NCBI GenBank assembly: GCA_017547315.1
Contig: JAFYQA010000013.1
Location: 1-18,121, forward strand
Direction of reading: 5' to 3'
Source: Roseburia sp.
GTDB taxonomy: Bacteria; Bacillota_A; Clostridia; Lachnospirales; Lachnospiraceae
Length of the DNA: 18,121 nucleotides
In this document: piece by piece, positions 1 to 8,856 of the stretch
How positions within the stretch are numbered: position 1 is the first letter of the stretch
How the letters are laid out: each line of letters starts with the position of its first letter
Notes under the pieces: model-generated
What the model was told of the DNA's origin: nothing
What the model saw: only the letters and a program-made list of their open reading frames with translations
Database searches by the model: none
Position numbers and translations under genes: made by a program

Positions 1-354
1 AATAAAAAGTTCTTTTCCCTTTTCATCCAAATTCACCGCCTGACGAGCTAGCTTTTTTACCCTTGACTCCATCGCCTGACGATGTTCCTTGATTTTATCC
101 TTTGAAAAGAGATACTGCGGTATCAGTTCAACCATCGTAGAATCTGCATAATACCGATAGGAAAATGTCACCGAATAAAAGATTTCCGGGCAATCCATAC
201 GAATCATAAAATAAATATCCGACAATTCTTTCCCGGAGAGCATTGGCACTGCAAAGGAATCCTGCAGATTTAACAAACCTTCCTTCATCGCATAATAAGC
301 TCTCTGTTGTTCTTTATTTAATTGGTCATAATAATAATTACCTGCCTTTGCCAT
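1..354 (-). CDS. Transglutaminase-like family protein, N-terminal part (cut by window edge)
   Basis: An open frame starts with ATG at 354 and runs without a stop to the left edge, giving 118 residues. It begins MAKAGNYYYDQLNKEQQRAY and contains ELSDIYFMIRMDCPEIFY and YRYYADSTMVELIPQYLF. This looks like the N-terminal region that precedes the transglutaminase core in a family of Lachnospiraceae proteins, but that assignment is from memory of the family; the Cys-His-Asp core would lie outside the window. A GGTGGTGAGG ribosome-binding site precedes the ATG by a few bases. No signal peptide is visible. It lies 50 nt beyond the terminator of the upstream chemoreceptor, so it probably has its own promoter, which I could not identify with confidence. 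The gene is surely real; its function is only moderately supported. Confidence 0.7.
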   Translation of the reverse strand, partial: MAKAGNYYYDQLNKEQQRAYYAMKEGLLNLQDSFAVPMLSGKELSDIYFMIRMDCPEIFYSVTFSYRYYADSTMVELIPQYLFSKDKIKEHRQAMESRVKKLARQAVNLDEKGKELFI

Positions 355-399
355 ATCCTCACCACCTTTTTCTAACTATGTATTCTATCATATTTCTAC

Positions 400-446
400 A
401 AAAATAGCACTTCGGTAATCATCATTCTCTATTACCGAAATGCTAT
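400..446 (-). terminator. Rho-independent terminator of the dCache chemoreceptor gene
   Basis: Arms ATAGCACTTCGGTAAT (404-419) and ATTACCGAAATGCTAT (431-446) form a 16-bp stem with one G-U pair and an 11-nt loop. On the minus strand the stem is followed by TTTTTG, and it begins 17 nt after the receptor stop codon. Confidence 0.9.
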
Positions 447-462
447 CTTTCATTCATTTATT

Positions 463-2463
463 CTATTTAATCGAGAATTCCTCAACCAGCTCATTTAATC
501 CTACTGCCTGTGCTGTCAATTCTTCACATACTGCCGAAGATTCCTGTGCAGTTGCTGAAGTATTCTGAACAACATCTGCAATCTGTAAAATCTCTGCTTC
601 TATACCATGCATTGCATTTGCCTGTTCTTCTGATAGCTTGGTTGATGCCACTGCACCACCACGTACTTCATTTAAAATCTCAGCAACTTTCTTCAATGCA
701 TCTGCTGTACGCTCTGTAATCTTATTACCAACTTTTACTTCGGAAACAGAAGTTTCAATCAACTCTTTTGTATGTAATGCTGACTGTGAACTGCTTTCTG
801 CAAGCTTACGAATTTCCTCTGCTACTACTGCAAAACCTCTTCCAGCTTCACCAGCTCTTGCAGCTTCAATGGATGCATTCAATGACAACAAGTTCGTCTG
901 TGATGCAATATTCTCAATTTCAGAAACAATATTCGCAATTTGTAAAGATGTTTCCGATATACGCTCCATTGCTTCTGTCATTGCAGACATTTCTTTGTTA
1001 CTAACGGTTGTTGCTTCTTCTACTTCGTCTAACTTTGACAATGCCATTTTACTTTGCATTGCATTTTCATTTACACCTTCTGCCACGTTTGCAATCATCT
1101 CTTTTAACGATTCAATGGCATCTGTCTGATTCGACGCACCATCCGCAAGTTCTTGAGAGCTAATTGCCATCTGATTCGAACCATGCATAACCTGATTTGC
1201 AGATTCTTGTATCTGATGCAAGGTTTCGCTTAATCGTACCTGAAGCTCATTAACAGAGATTAATAAGTTCTCAAAATCTCCTATATAGCTTTCTTCACTC
1301 TTACTATCCACCGTAAAATTGCCCTTTGAAAGGTTTGATAATAAGTAATCCATATCACCAATCAAGGCATTTAAGCTCATTGTAAATTCTTTTGCCGCAG
1401 TAGTTAATATCTCTGCTTCTTTCAATGAATCATCCACTACCACTTCTGTATGTAAATCGCCTTCTGCTAATAACTCAATACGTTTTGCGCATGTCTCAAT
1501 TGGAGCTGCAATTTTATTACCAAGCTGTGCTGCTGTCTTAATGGAAATATAAATTGCCACTAACATAACAATCACTACGCCCACCATACTAATCAAAAAG
1601 GAACCTGCATAATCTCCCTGACTAATACTTACTGCCACACTCCAACCATCTGTACCTTCAATCGACGCATAAGAAATATAACGGCTTGATCCATTATAAG
1701 AATAGTCATCAAATCCGGCTTCTTGTGCAACCATTCTTTCCTGAATCTTTGCATAGGATGCATAACTCTTATCTGTTTTTGCAAGTTCAATCATATTCAC
1801 GATCTCAGATAATGTTTCCTGTGCAGAATCTGCAATAATATTTCCATGCTGATCCAGTAAAATTACTTCACAACTTTCGCTCAATGAAATTTCCTTTACG
1901 ATATCCTGTAGGAAATGATCATTTGACATAAAAATAACCGTACCAACAATCTGGCTATTTGCAATTCCATTTTTCCATAATGGTGCTGAGAAGTAAGAGG
2001 TCAATGGACCACCTTCTTTAATCTTTGGCTCGGAAAAATATACCTTTCCTGCTAACGCCTGTACTACAGTGTCCTGTTCTGTACAATCCCATCCACTAAC
2101 GATGTCTATATTGTCTTCCATTGTCAAGCCGCTGCTTGTATAATCATACTGCGCAGCTTTGCTTTCTAAGATAGCAATCTTCTCTTCATTCGTATAGTCC
2201 TTAGAAGCAAGCACCGGATTACAGCCGATTTCATAAGTAACCTCTTTCATTGCTGCAATCTCTCTCGAAACCAGTGTTGCAGAAAGCTGTGCTATTTCAG
2301 TCATGTCATTGTTAATAATTATCTTTGATACCATTATCAAACAAATCAATGACACGATTCCTAATGCTCCCAAACAGATAGTACTTGATTTTACCATTGC
2401 AGTTCTAATTCTACCTGCAATTGAATTGTCAATTCTTCTTTTGTTTTCTCTTATTTTTGACAT
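463..2463 (-). CDS. Methyl-accepting chemotaxis protein, dCache-type extracellular sensor
   Basis: A 666-residue transmembrane chemoreceptor that would relay an extracellular ligand signal to CheA/CheW at the flagellar array. Membrane segments lie near residues 26-50 and 288-310. Between them is a roughly 235-residue extracellular domain of Cache type, including the typical stretch [22 protein letters not shown] region follows (about 311-365), then a second HAMP-like stretch (about 372-415), then the signalling domain. The conserved kinase-control hairpin is near 515-560 and contains [20 protein letters not shown]. There is no C-terminal CheR-docking pentapeptide. The GAGGGATAAAAA site in front of ATG supports this start. 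It follows the phosphodiester glycosidase gene after 112 nt with no terminator between, so it may be partly cotranscribed with the sugar-uptake pair as well as using its own promoter. The ligand is unknown; Cache domains commonly bind amino acids or organic acids. Confidence 0.95.
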   Translation of the reverse strand: MSKIRENKRRIDNSIAGRIRTAMVKSSTICLGALGIVSLICLIMVSKIIINNDMTEIAQLSATLVSREIAAMKEVTYEIGCNPVLASKDYTNEEKIAILESKAAQYDYTSSGLTMEDNIDIVSGWDCTEQDTVVQALAGKVYFSEPKIKEGGPLTSYFSAPLWKNGIANSQIVGTVIFMSNDHFLQDIVKEISLSESCEVILLDQHGNIIADSAQETLSEIVNMIELAKTDKSYASYAKIQERMVAQEAGFDDYSYNGSSRYISYASIEGTDGWSVAVSISQGDYAGSFLISMVGVVIVMLVAIYISIKTAAQLGNKIAAPIETCAKRIELLAEGDLHTEVVVDDSLKEAEILTTAAKEFTMSLNALIGDMDYLLSNLSKGNFTVDSKSEESYIGDFENLLISVNELQVRLSETLHQIQESANQVMHGSNQMAISSQELADGASNQTDAIESLKEMIANVAEGVNENAMQSKMALSKLDEVEEATTVSNKEMSAMTEAMERISETSLQIANIVSEIENIASQTNLLSLNASIEAARAGEAGRGFAVVAEEIRKLAESSSQSALHTKELIETSVSEVKVGNKITERTADALKKVAEILNEVRGGAVASTKLSEEQANAMHGIEAEILQIADVVQNTSATAQESSAVCEELTAQAVGLNELVEEFSIK

Positions 2464-2511
2464 TTTTTATCCCTCAAATATTGTTTCATCAAAAAAGTTA
2501 CACAATATTCA

Positions 2512-2540
2512 ATTGTACACTAAACATTATAATTTTACAA
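2512..2540 (-). promoter_or_regulatory. Candidate sigma-A promoter for the dCache chemoreceptor
   Basis: On the minus strand TTGTAA (2540-2535) is separated by 17 nt from TACAAT (2517-2512). The predicted start lies about 45 nt upstream of the receptor ATG. No sigma-28-like CCGATA box was found here. Confidence 0.5.
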
Positions 2541-2575
2541 GTCCTAAAGCACTTATTTTTCCAAACTGCACGTTT

Positions 2576-3940
2576 CTATCGTACGATTAGCCCCAGCGGT
2601 ATCAATCGTTCTGCCTCGCTATTATCCAATCTGTTTCGATCTGAAATCTTTAACGAGCGTTTATTCTTCAATAGAATCTGTGCGGAACCGCCACCATCCA
2701 GATTGATTCCGTTTACCATTCCAATGTCTGCCGCAATCTCCGCCATATCTGCAAGCGTTGCACCTCGGCTGTCTTCGCCTGGAATATACCCAAGTTTCCC
2801 TGCTCCCTCCGTCCAAAAGAGCATTGGTTTTCCATCCTTGTCCGCGCCGAGCGCAATACGTGCTGCTCTGGCATTTTCAAAATCCATTGGATAAAGACTT
2901 GGTGCGTACGGAATCCGTTCCAGCTTTCGAATATTATAAAAAGGTGAAAGGAAGTGGTCTGTTTTTATACCATCCCTAATAATGCTATTTCCCACCTGGA
3001 TACCAAACGCTACCTCTTCTAAACCATAATATGTCACTGCTTCCATCCCAATCTTCCACTGTATATCATCCGTATTCAACCCAATCTCAAGTACAAATCC
3101 AGACGAAGGAATCGGCACTCTTCCATTTTTTATTACCGCCACCACGCGACTGCCAATGATAACTACCTTCTTCGTATTAACAGACTTGCCAGATGGTGTC
3201 TTCTTCATCTCCGGTCTAGTATAAATCGTTGCATTTTTTCCGTGCTTATATCGCTTGCCATTAATCTCTATTTCTAAATCTTTGAGTCGTACGATTTCAA
3301 CAGACACGCTACCATCTTTTTTCACAAGCAATGCTTCCCTGTCATATAGCGGTGGGTTGACTACTATACCATCTTTTACACACATATCTATCGGTGTTCC
3401 TACCTGATCATAAACCGTGGCACAATCAATTCCATCCATGATAAAAAAAGATGCATTCACTTTTAATGTAGCTTCGGGGTCCTGCTCTGACATATAACCA
3501 GTCGTGTTGCCCACAGGGATTACCTTCGTAAAAGGCAATGTTCCACAGACTATGCGAATACAATCTCGCCCCTCAAGTTTCTCCCAAAGCAGCTTTGCTT
3601 TTGCGCTTTTAAATCGAGGTCTGCCACCAACTATCGCAACCCCTTCCTGTAACAAAATACTCGCAGCGGTAAGCTTATCCTGTACCGTTCCATATTTTTC
3701 CGTTTCATAACTGACATCACTATCCAACTCTTTTGGTAAACGAAACAAAATCATTCTGCCAAATATAAAAGGACATGCCGGAACCAAATAATTCCGATAT
3801 ATATCGTAAAAACAATCCAATGCTGCTTCATTCCCTTTTAAACGCAGAAAGTCAAGCTGTGCCCAATCATCCCAGTGCACAACCTGAACTCTCTGTATCT
3901 CTCCATTAGGATAAGAATAAACTTTTACTTCCGATTTCAT
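2576..3940 (-). CDS. Phosphodiester glycosidase family (NAGPA-type) protein, probably cytosolic
   Basis: A 454-residue protein whose C-terminal two thirds match the NAGPA/phosphodiester glycosidase domain, the fold of the mammalian uncovering enzyme that removes GlcNAc from a phosphodiester. Visible family marks are VNASFF (161-166), the ARAARIALGADKDGK segment near 358-371, and the hallmark NLDGGGSAQ (413-421). The first ~150 residues are a less familiar extension. I see no signal peptide or membrane segment, unlike many bacterial relatives, which are exported, so it most likely acts inside the cell. Its ATG overlaps the symporter stop codon (TAATG) and its GGAGAAG ribosome site lies within the last codons of that gene, indicating translational coupling. 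The natural substrate is unknown; the pairing suggests it cleaves a phosphodiester-linked glycoside imported by the symporter, which is an inference. Confidence 0.85.
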   Translation of the reverse strand: MKSEVKVYSYPNGEIQRVQVVHWDDWAQLDFLRLKGNEAALDCFYDIYRNYLVPACPFIFGRMILFRLPKELDSDVSYETEKYGTVQDKLTAASILLQEGVAIVGGRPRFKSAKAKLLWEKLEGRDCIRIVCGTLPFTKVIPVGNTTGYMSEQDPEATLKVNASFFIMDGIDCATVYDQVGTPIDMCVKDGIVVNPPLYDREALLVKKDGSVSVEIVRLKDLEIEINGKRYKHGKNATIYTRPEMKKTPSGKSVNTKKVVIIGSRVVAVIKNGRVPIPSSGFVLEIGLNTDDIQWKIGMEAVTYYGLEEVAFGIQVGNSIIRDGIKTDHFLSPFYNIRKLERIPYAPSLYPMDFENARAARIALGADKDGKPMLFWTEGAGKLGYIPGEDSRGATLADMAEIAADIGMVNGINLDGGGSAQILLKNKRSLKISDRNRLDNSEAERLIPLGLIVR

Positions 3941-5340
3941 TATACTTCTCCTGCCGGACCATATTTTTCTAAGAGAACTTCCTCTGCTTCTTCTTTCGTA
4001 ATCTCTCCATTATTATACAATGACATCACCTGTACTTCTTTGGTACGAAGTTTATAAAATGCTACTAAAACTACTAATGCAATTGCAAATCCTACCGCCG
4101 GGAATAAGCAGAATAACGCCCATACACCATCGTCTACACCGGTTGGCTGAATCGCATTTTCGCCTTCTACAAACCCAACGGCTGATAAACTAAACAGTAC
4201 GATCGAACCGATTAATCCATTTTTTAATTTTGCCACAAACGTTTGTAAACTAAAAGACACGCCTGCTGCTCTTGTACCGGTTTTATAGGTACCATATTCC
4301 ACAGTATCTGCAATCAACATATAAATAACTACAGACCAGAACCCAAGCCCGGAACATTTTAACATTGTCATTACAATCGCCATCACCAAACTATCATATC
4401 CCACGAAATACGCTACAATATCCATGACAATGGTAAATGCCAAACCTACACAAAGCACATAAAATTTATCCCATTTTCGTGACAACTTCGGTACTACTGC
4501 TGATACAATAATAACAGAAACTGCTGCACCTGCTGCCACTAAAGTCGCCGTATTCTCCTGCCCTAAGCAAATACGTCCCACGTAAATTGCCATTTTCTGC
4601 TCTAAACTTGCAACACCTAATAATAGCATTGCTATAAGCGTTACTATCAGGTATTTATTGTGTTTCAGGTAATTCATAATTTCCTTAAAACTTGGATTTT
4701 CTTCTGCAGTCGCAGTCTCACTATGACGCTCTTTTACCGAAAATAACATAGGAACCATCATGATTACTGACACCGCTACAAAAACAACACAAGCTGCGAA
4801 CCACCCAAGTTTTGGACGGAGCATCGGAACAAGCAGTGTCGCCACAACGCCACCTACCATCGCCCATAATTTCCCTCCGGCAATGATTGCTGTACGCTCC
4901 TGCACATCTGAAGTCATAACAGTTGTCACCGCATAAGCAGGTGCGTCTAAAATCGTATAACTGATATCAAATAAGATATATGCAATCAGAAACCATACTA
5001 CTTTCACAGTCTGGTTCATGGATTCTGGAATCGCAAACAGTGCCACAGTTGTCACCCCAATTGCAGCCACACCGATTCGTACCCACGGAATGAATTTCTG
5101 CCCATTTTTAAAACGGCACCGGTCAATCAGATATCCAAAAAGCATATCATTGACTGCATCCCACAGTTTTGGCACCAAAAGTATCATCCCCGCTGTTGCT
5201 GCAGCAATCCCTATGTCCGTCAAAAACGTCTCCACATACCCCGCATATCCCCATAAAATATTCTGTCCTAGGAAAAACAGACAATATGCAAAACGCTCCT
5301 TTTTACTTGTTACATATCCTAAGTTTTTTTGCTCTTTCAT
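3940..5340 (-). CDS. GPH-family (glycoside-pentoside-hexuronide) cation symporter
   Basis: A 466-residue polytopic membrane protein of the major facilitator superfamily, GPH/MelB branch, expected to import a glycoside with Na+ or H+. Family marks include the N-terminal KERFAYCLFFLGQNILWGYA region and the loop 2-3 signature WDAVNDMLFGYLIDR (60-74), close to the usual wDavtDp..GyisDr. About twelve hydrophobic segments fit the family, and the length is normal. The tail is hydrophilic (KEEAEEVLLEKYG). A GAGG site lies 9 nt before the ATG, and a good promoter lies about 37 nt upstream. Its stop overlaps the glycosidase start by one base (TAATG), so the two proteins are made from one message and presumably act on the same substrate. 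The transported sugar cannot be named from sequence. Confidence 0.9.
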   Translation of the reverse strand: MKEQKNLGYVTSKKERFAYCLFFLGQNILWGYAGYVETFLTDIGIAAATAGMILLVPKLWDAVNDMLFGYLIDRCRFKNGQKFIPWVRIGVAAIGVTTVALFAIPESMNQTVKVVWFLIAYILFDISYTILDAPAYAVTTVMTSDVQERTAIIAGGKLWAMVGGVVATLLVPMLRPKLGWFAACVVFVAVSVIMMVPMLFSVKERHSETATAEENPSFKEIMNYLKHNKYLIVTLIAMLLLGVASLEQKMAIYVGRICLGQENTATLVAAGAAVSVIIVSAVVPKLSRKWDKFYVLCVGLAFTIVMDIVAYFVGYDSLVMAIVMTMLKCSGLGFWSVVIYMLIADTVEYGTYKTGTRAAGVSFSLQTFVAKLKNGLIGSIVLFSLSAVGFVEGENAIQPTGVDDGVWALFCLFPAVGFAIALVVLVAFYKLRTKEVQVMSLYNNGEITKEEAEEVLLEKYGPAGEV

Positions 5341-5376
5341 CCCAAATTACCTCGTATACAAAATTCCTATGCCGAT

Positions 5377-5405
5377 ATTATAACACGGGAAAAAAACACC
5401 CGCAA
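5377..5405 (-). promoter_or_regulatory. Sigma-A promoter of the symporter-glycosidase operon
   Basis: Minus strand TTGCGG (5405-5400), 17-nt spacer, perfect TATAAT (5382-5377). The spacer itself contains a T7 run flanked by CGGG and CCCG. The predicted leader is about 30 nt. No catabolite (cre) site was recognised. Confidence 0.75.
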
Positions 5406-5447
5406 TCACTCTCAAATTCTTCCTACACTTTTCTATCAAGCAATTAG

Positions 5448-5484
5448 AAAATGCCCTCTACTACGATTTCATAGTAAAGGGCAT
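5448..5484 (-). terminator. Rho-independent terminator of the fliB / PilZ-chemoreceptor unit
   Basis: Arms ATGCCCTCTACTA (5451-5463) and TAGTAAAGGGCAT (5472-5484) pair over 13 bp with an 8-nt loop; on the minus strand the single deviation becomes a U-G pair. A TTTTCTAATT tract follows on the minus strand. It starts 15 nt after the receptor stop codon. Confidence 0.9.
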
Positions 5485-5499
5485 CCTCTTTTTATACTT

Positions 5500-7599
5500 T
5501 TATTTTTTCATATTTTTTTCTACATAAGCTGCAATATCTGCATTATCTCTTAACATTCTACATCCTACAATATAATTACCATGGTCATTTGTAGAACGGA
5601 TAACAATACCAGCTAAAGCCTTATCGCCTACTGCATCCAAATCCTGAATCTTCAAATCTACACGTTCGCCTACTACATTGGCAAATGCTGCATCACGGCA
5701 CGCAAATGCGTAACCACCCGCACTAATATTAACCATTTGTGCCTTGAAACTCTGGTTCTTGGTTCTAATAAGCACTTCACAAGCATTTTTCAGGGAAAGT
5801 CTTGGGTGCTTTCTACGATTTACTACCTTCGGATTACTTTCAATCAGAATCTCGTAACACTTAATGCCTGACATATCTCCTTTTTTAATCATAACTTCAT
5901 TCCAGATATATGTCGCATTATTTACCACAACGCTGATATCATACTTCGTTTTCTTAGCATCTCCAAAGAACATCTCTGTTTTTGCATTTTTCTCAAGGAA
6001 AATACTGCCTTCTTCAGTACCAGAAACCTCTGTTTCTAATTTGTGCTTACTTCCATGCTCTACAATCTCGATACTCATACCAACTTCGATATCTTCGGTA
6101 TTCATGAATCCGCCAACACCAAGTTCTTCTACCAAGTGTCCTACAACTAATTCAATATTGGTAATATTACGGGCTGTCTCATCGTACTTGCTCATCATAG
6201 TAGCCGTTGTAGTCTCTGAATCTACTACACTTTCTGTCATAGATACCATGATATCCTGTACTTCGCGCATATTTTCAACCATGCTCTTATTCGCTGATTC
6301 AACCGCTTTTACTGCCGAATCTACAACCACAATCTCATTACCTAACTGTTTAGAATCTTCCGCAATCGCACCCACACTTACATTAACCGTCTTCATCGTC
6401 TCTAATGTTTTTGCAATCAAAGCAAGAATCTGTGTAATGGACTCTGTCATCTTATCAGAAGTATCTTCCAATAATTTTAAAGCTTCCATAATGCTGGTAG
6501 ATGAATTCTGTGTTCCCATACTTAAGTTACGAATCTCATCTGCAACTACAGCAAAACCTTTTCCTGCTTCTCCAGCTCTTGCAGCTTCAATCGAGGCATT
6601 TAACGCAAGAAGATTTGTCTGAGAAGAAATATTCTCGATAGTACCTGTTTCCTGTTTTACTTTTTCAAAATGATTCTTGAATTCATTTAAGATAACTTCT
6701 ACATCCGCAGACAACTGTGCCATCTTATTGGTTGCTAATACCGCATTTTCCAATTCTCGATTACTATCATTTGCCTGTGTAGTAGACTTTTCACTCAGTT
6801 CTACAATACGGTCAATCAATTCGGCCACATCCGCCACCTGATGATCAATGTCTTCTGACATGTTCATAGTAGAATCTATTCTCTGGCTCAAAAGATTACT
6901 CTTTTCTACCAAATCTTCCATACTTTCTACTACGACACCTGCTCCGTCTTTATTCTCCTCTGCAAGTTCGCGTACAACTGCTACACCATCAACTACCGCA
7001 TTACTTGCCACTTTAACCTTCTCAACAGTCTGTACTACTCTTGCCAGATTGCCTTTAACGGAATCTAATAAAGCACCGTCTGATTTTGTTAAATGATTAA
7101 TCGCTGTGAAAAATCCGACAAAACAGAATATTATAATGGCCATCTGAATCTCATAATTAGAAATATCAGCCGGTGTATTCATACCATTCTTAAAATTACG
7201 AACAATCGTGATTGCTACTACGGCCACAGCTGCGATACCACAACGAATATAAAAATTCCTATTTTTATAAATAACCATCATACAGAGAATCGGCAATAAA
7301 TATGTAAATGCCAAAGTTCCCGGAGAAGTTAGCATAATGTAAAGATAAAAGCAACCGAAACCAACACCGACTACATCTTGATACCGCTTATGGTGTCCAC
7401 CCTTTATCTTTAACAATGCCAAACCAAAGATGAATGGTACCCAGCATATCAGTTCCATAATAATATAATATTGTACTGTCTTAAGCCCCTTTATAATCTC
7501 AATCGCATAGGCTGCTGACAACACGACATTCAATGTCAGCCACATCCACATCGCCTTTTGGTTGGCACTTTTTGAAAACGCTTTTTCATTGTATTCCAT
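5500..7599 (-). CDS. Chemoreceptor with six-helix membrane sensor and C-terminal YcgR/PilZ c-di-GMP module
   Basis: A 699-residue unusual methyl-accepting chemotaxis protein. Six hydrophobic helices occupy about 17-168 with only short loops, so there is no extracellular Cache domain, and I see no HAMP domain. A long coiled-coil signalling domain follows, with the kinase-control tip containing [20 protein letters not shown] (325-344). After about residue 495 comes a YcgR-N-like barrel (around 500-590) and then a PilZ domain with the c-di-GMP-binding signature RRKHPR (595-600) and NISAGG (624-629). The arrangement implies a receptor whose output to CheA is tuned by c-di-GMP, or one that senses membrane or energy state together with c-di-GMP. 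The AGGAGGAT ribosome site overlaps the stop codon of the upstream fliB-like gene, so the two are translationally linked. PilZ-bearing receptors exist elsewhere (for example Tlp1 of Azospirillum), but this membrane domain and operon partner are distinctive. Confidence 0.93.
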   Translation of the reverse strand: MEYNEKAFSKSANQKAMWMWLTLNVVLSAAYAIEIIKGLKTVQYYIIMELICWVPFIFGLALLKIKGGHHKRYQDVVGVGFGCFYLYIMLTSPGTLAFTYLLPILCMMVIYKNRNFYIRCGIAAVAVVAITIVRNFKNGMNTPADISNYEIQMAIIIFCFVGFFTAINHLTKSDGALLDSVKGNLARVVQTVEKVKVASNAVVDGVAVVRELAEENKDGAGVVVESMEDLVEKSNLLSQRIDSTMNMSEDIDHQVADVAELIDRIVELSEKSTTQANDSNRELENAVLATNKMAQLSADVEVILNEFKNHFEKVKQETGTIENISSQTNLLALNASIEAARAGEAGKGFAVVADEIRNLSMGTQNSSTSIMEALKLLEDTSDKMTESITQILALIAKTLETMKTVNVSVGAIAEDSKQLGNEIVVVDSAVKAVESANKSMVENMREVQDIMVSMTESVVDSETTTATMMSKYDETARNITNIELVVGHLVEELGVGGFMNTEDIEVGMSIEIVEHGSKHKLETEVSGTEEGSIFLEKNAKTEMFFGDAKKTKYDISVVVNNATYIWNEVMIKKGDMSGIKCYEILIESNPKVVNRRKHPRLSLKNACEVLIRTKNQSFKAQMVNISAGGYAFACRDAAFANVVGERVDLKIQDLDAVGDKALAGIVIRSTNDHGNYIVGCRMLRDNADIAAYVEKNMKK

Positions 7600-7612
7600 C
7601 TTTTGTATCCTC

Positions 7613-8779
7613 CTATAAAAACCACTTTTTCCCCATTATCTTATCAATCCGCTTCAAATTCTCATCGGAATGTTCCACTTCTCTCGAAAAACGGTAAACC
7701 AAATCCGTCATCTCTTCTAAATCCAGAGATTTGTCATTCTTAAGCCACTTTGCCATCCAAAGCTCGTGAATCATCCATGTACAGTAAACTGCCATCTGTA
7801 CCTTACTATACACTTCTCCATCATAAACCGCTCCCAAAAAATACGTAAACAAAAAGTATACCAATAATTGCTCTAACTGAATCTCCATATCGGTCTGTTC
7901 TTTTGCCCAGCTTTCGAACTCATCTAATATCTCTTGATAATCACAATCCCACTTGCCATACAGCATTACTTCGGATTCCTGAAGCAACATGTCCCATTCT
8001 TCTTTTAAAAGCTCTAATTCGTAAAGCTTATCAAACATCTCACGGGTCATTGCCATTCGACCTTTTTTATGCACCGTATTGGCTTTGTAATCCGGACTCC
8101 TCCAGCTGATTCCCCGCTCCACTTCTGCAAGATACGTATTAACAAACTGTAATGCATTTTCTCCGCAGTACTTTTCTATCACATCTGTGCAGGAAAACAT
8201 CTCTTGTCTGTTAATTCTGCCCTGCATGTCGTGTGCCATGCCCAGCACCAAAAGCACTCTGGTGCGAATCGGCAATGCTCTGTTTTGCAAAATCGCAATC
8301 ATTGCTTTTCTGGCATCTTCTAAAATAGAAAATAAAAATGGATCAAAATCCTCGTATTCCTCTTCGCCTTTTCTCTCATAAGACAAAAATGCTACCGGTG
8401 ATTTGCGATTCATCAAAATCCGTGCCACTTCCGGGCAGGAAATCGATAATGTAATCTCTCTGACACCTTCAAATTCCTCTGTATGTCTCGGGTATTGCCT
8501 GCAAGTTCTGCAAAGTTCTTTTTCTCCACAGGCACTGTACAAATCACACAAATTATGCTCATTCAAAAAAGCACAGCGTTTTTCTTTATCCTGACGAAAC
8601 ACTTTCTTATTCCAGTCTACGGAAGAAAGCACTCGCCACAAAAACTTTCCTCGAATCTTTTTATAACGTTCCAGTGACCGGTCATCAATCACAATCTGCC
8701 AACCTGCGCAACAGGTATCCGGACACTTATCCGCAATACACTGAAACTCTTTATAGTAATCTGGTATGGTATATAACAT
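7613..8779 (-). CDS. fliB: FliB-family flagellin lysine N-methylase
   Basis: A 388-residue cysteine-rich protein of the FliB family, which methylates lysines of flagellin. The N-terminal signature [18 protein letters not shown] (16-33) is typical, and the conserved cysteines at 14, 19, 23, 24, 69, 78, 84, 90, 93 and 115 probably bind a metal or Fe-S cofactor. The rest is helical and poorly conserved, as usual for the family. The start is supported by GTGAGGATAAAGT directly before ATG and by a promoter at 8813-8841. The TAG stop sits inside the ribosome site of the PilZ chemoreceptor gene 13 nt downstream, so the two form one unit. Classical fliB lies beside flagellin; no flagellin gene is in this window, so the target could also be another protein. 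Confidence 0.85.
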   Translation of the reverse strand: MLYTIPDYYKEFQCIADKCPDTCCAGWQIVIDDRSLERYKKIRGKFLWRVLSSVDWNKKVFRQDKEKRCAFLNEHNLCDLYSACGEKELCRTCRQYPRHTEEFEGVREITLSISCPEVARILMNRKSPVAFLSYERKGEEEYEDFDPFLFSILEDARKAMIAILQNRALPIRTRVLLVLGMAHDMQGRINRQEMFSCTDVIEKYCGENALQFVNTYLAEVERGISWRSPDYKANTVHKKGRMAMTREMFDKLYELELLKEEWDMLLQESEVMLYGKWDCDYQEILDEFESWAKEQTDMEIQLEQLLVYFLFTYFLGAVYDGEVYSKVQMAVYCTWMIHELWMAKWLKNDKSLDLEEMTDLVYRFSREVEHSDENLKRIDKIMGKKWFL

Positions 8780-8812
8780 ACTTTATCCTCACGAAAACAG
8801 TCTGTATCGTTT

Positions 8813-8841
8813 ATTGTACCACAACTTTCCACATATGTCTA
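8813..8841 (-). promoter_or_regulatory. Sigma-A promoter of the fliB / PilZ-chemoreceptor unit
   Basis: Minus strand TAGACA (8841-8836), 17-nt spacer, TACAAT (8818-8813), each one base from consensus. The promoter lies in the 77-nt gap after fprA. A CGATA just downstream is suggestive of a sigma-28 -10 box but lacks a matching upstream TAAA. Confidence 0.65.
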
Positions 8842-8856
8842 AAACTATATACCAAA

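Noticed and set aside
638..1129. A 163-residue plus-strand open frame opposite the dCache chemoreceptor
   Set aside because: It is a shadow of the conserved signalling domain; the same antisense pattern ([18 protein letters not shown]) appears opposite both receptors, because both encode the same conserved hairpin.
5341..5499. c-di-GMP riboswitch or other known riboswitch in intergenic gaps
   Set aside because: No conserved riboswitch core was recognised here or in the other gaps; the visible hairpins are terminators.
5864..6622. A 252-residue plus-strand open frame opposite the PilZ chemoreceptor
   Set aside because: It is antisense to a well-supported gene, is Ser/Thr/Ile-rich low-complexity translation, and has no ribosome site or family resemblance.
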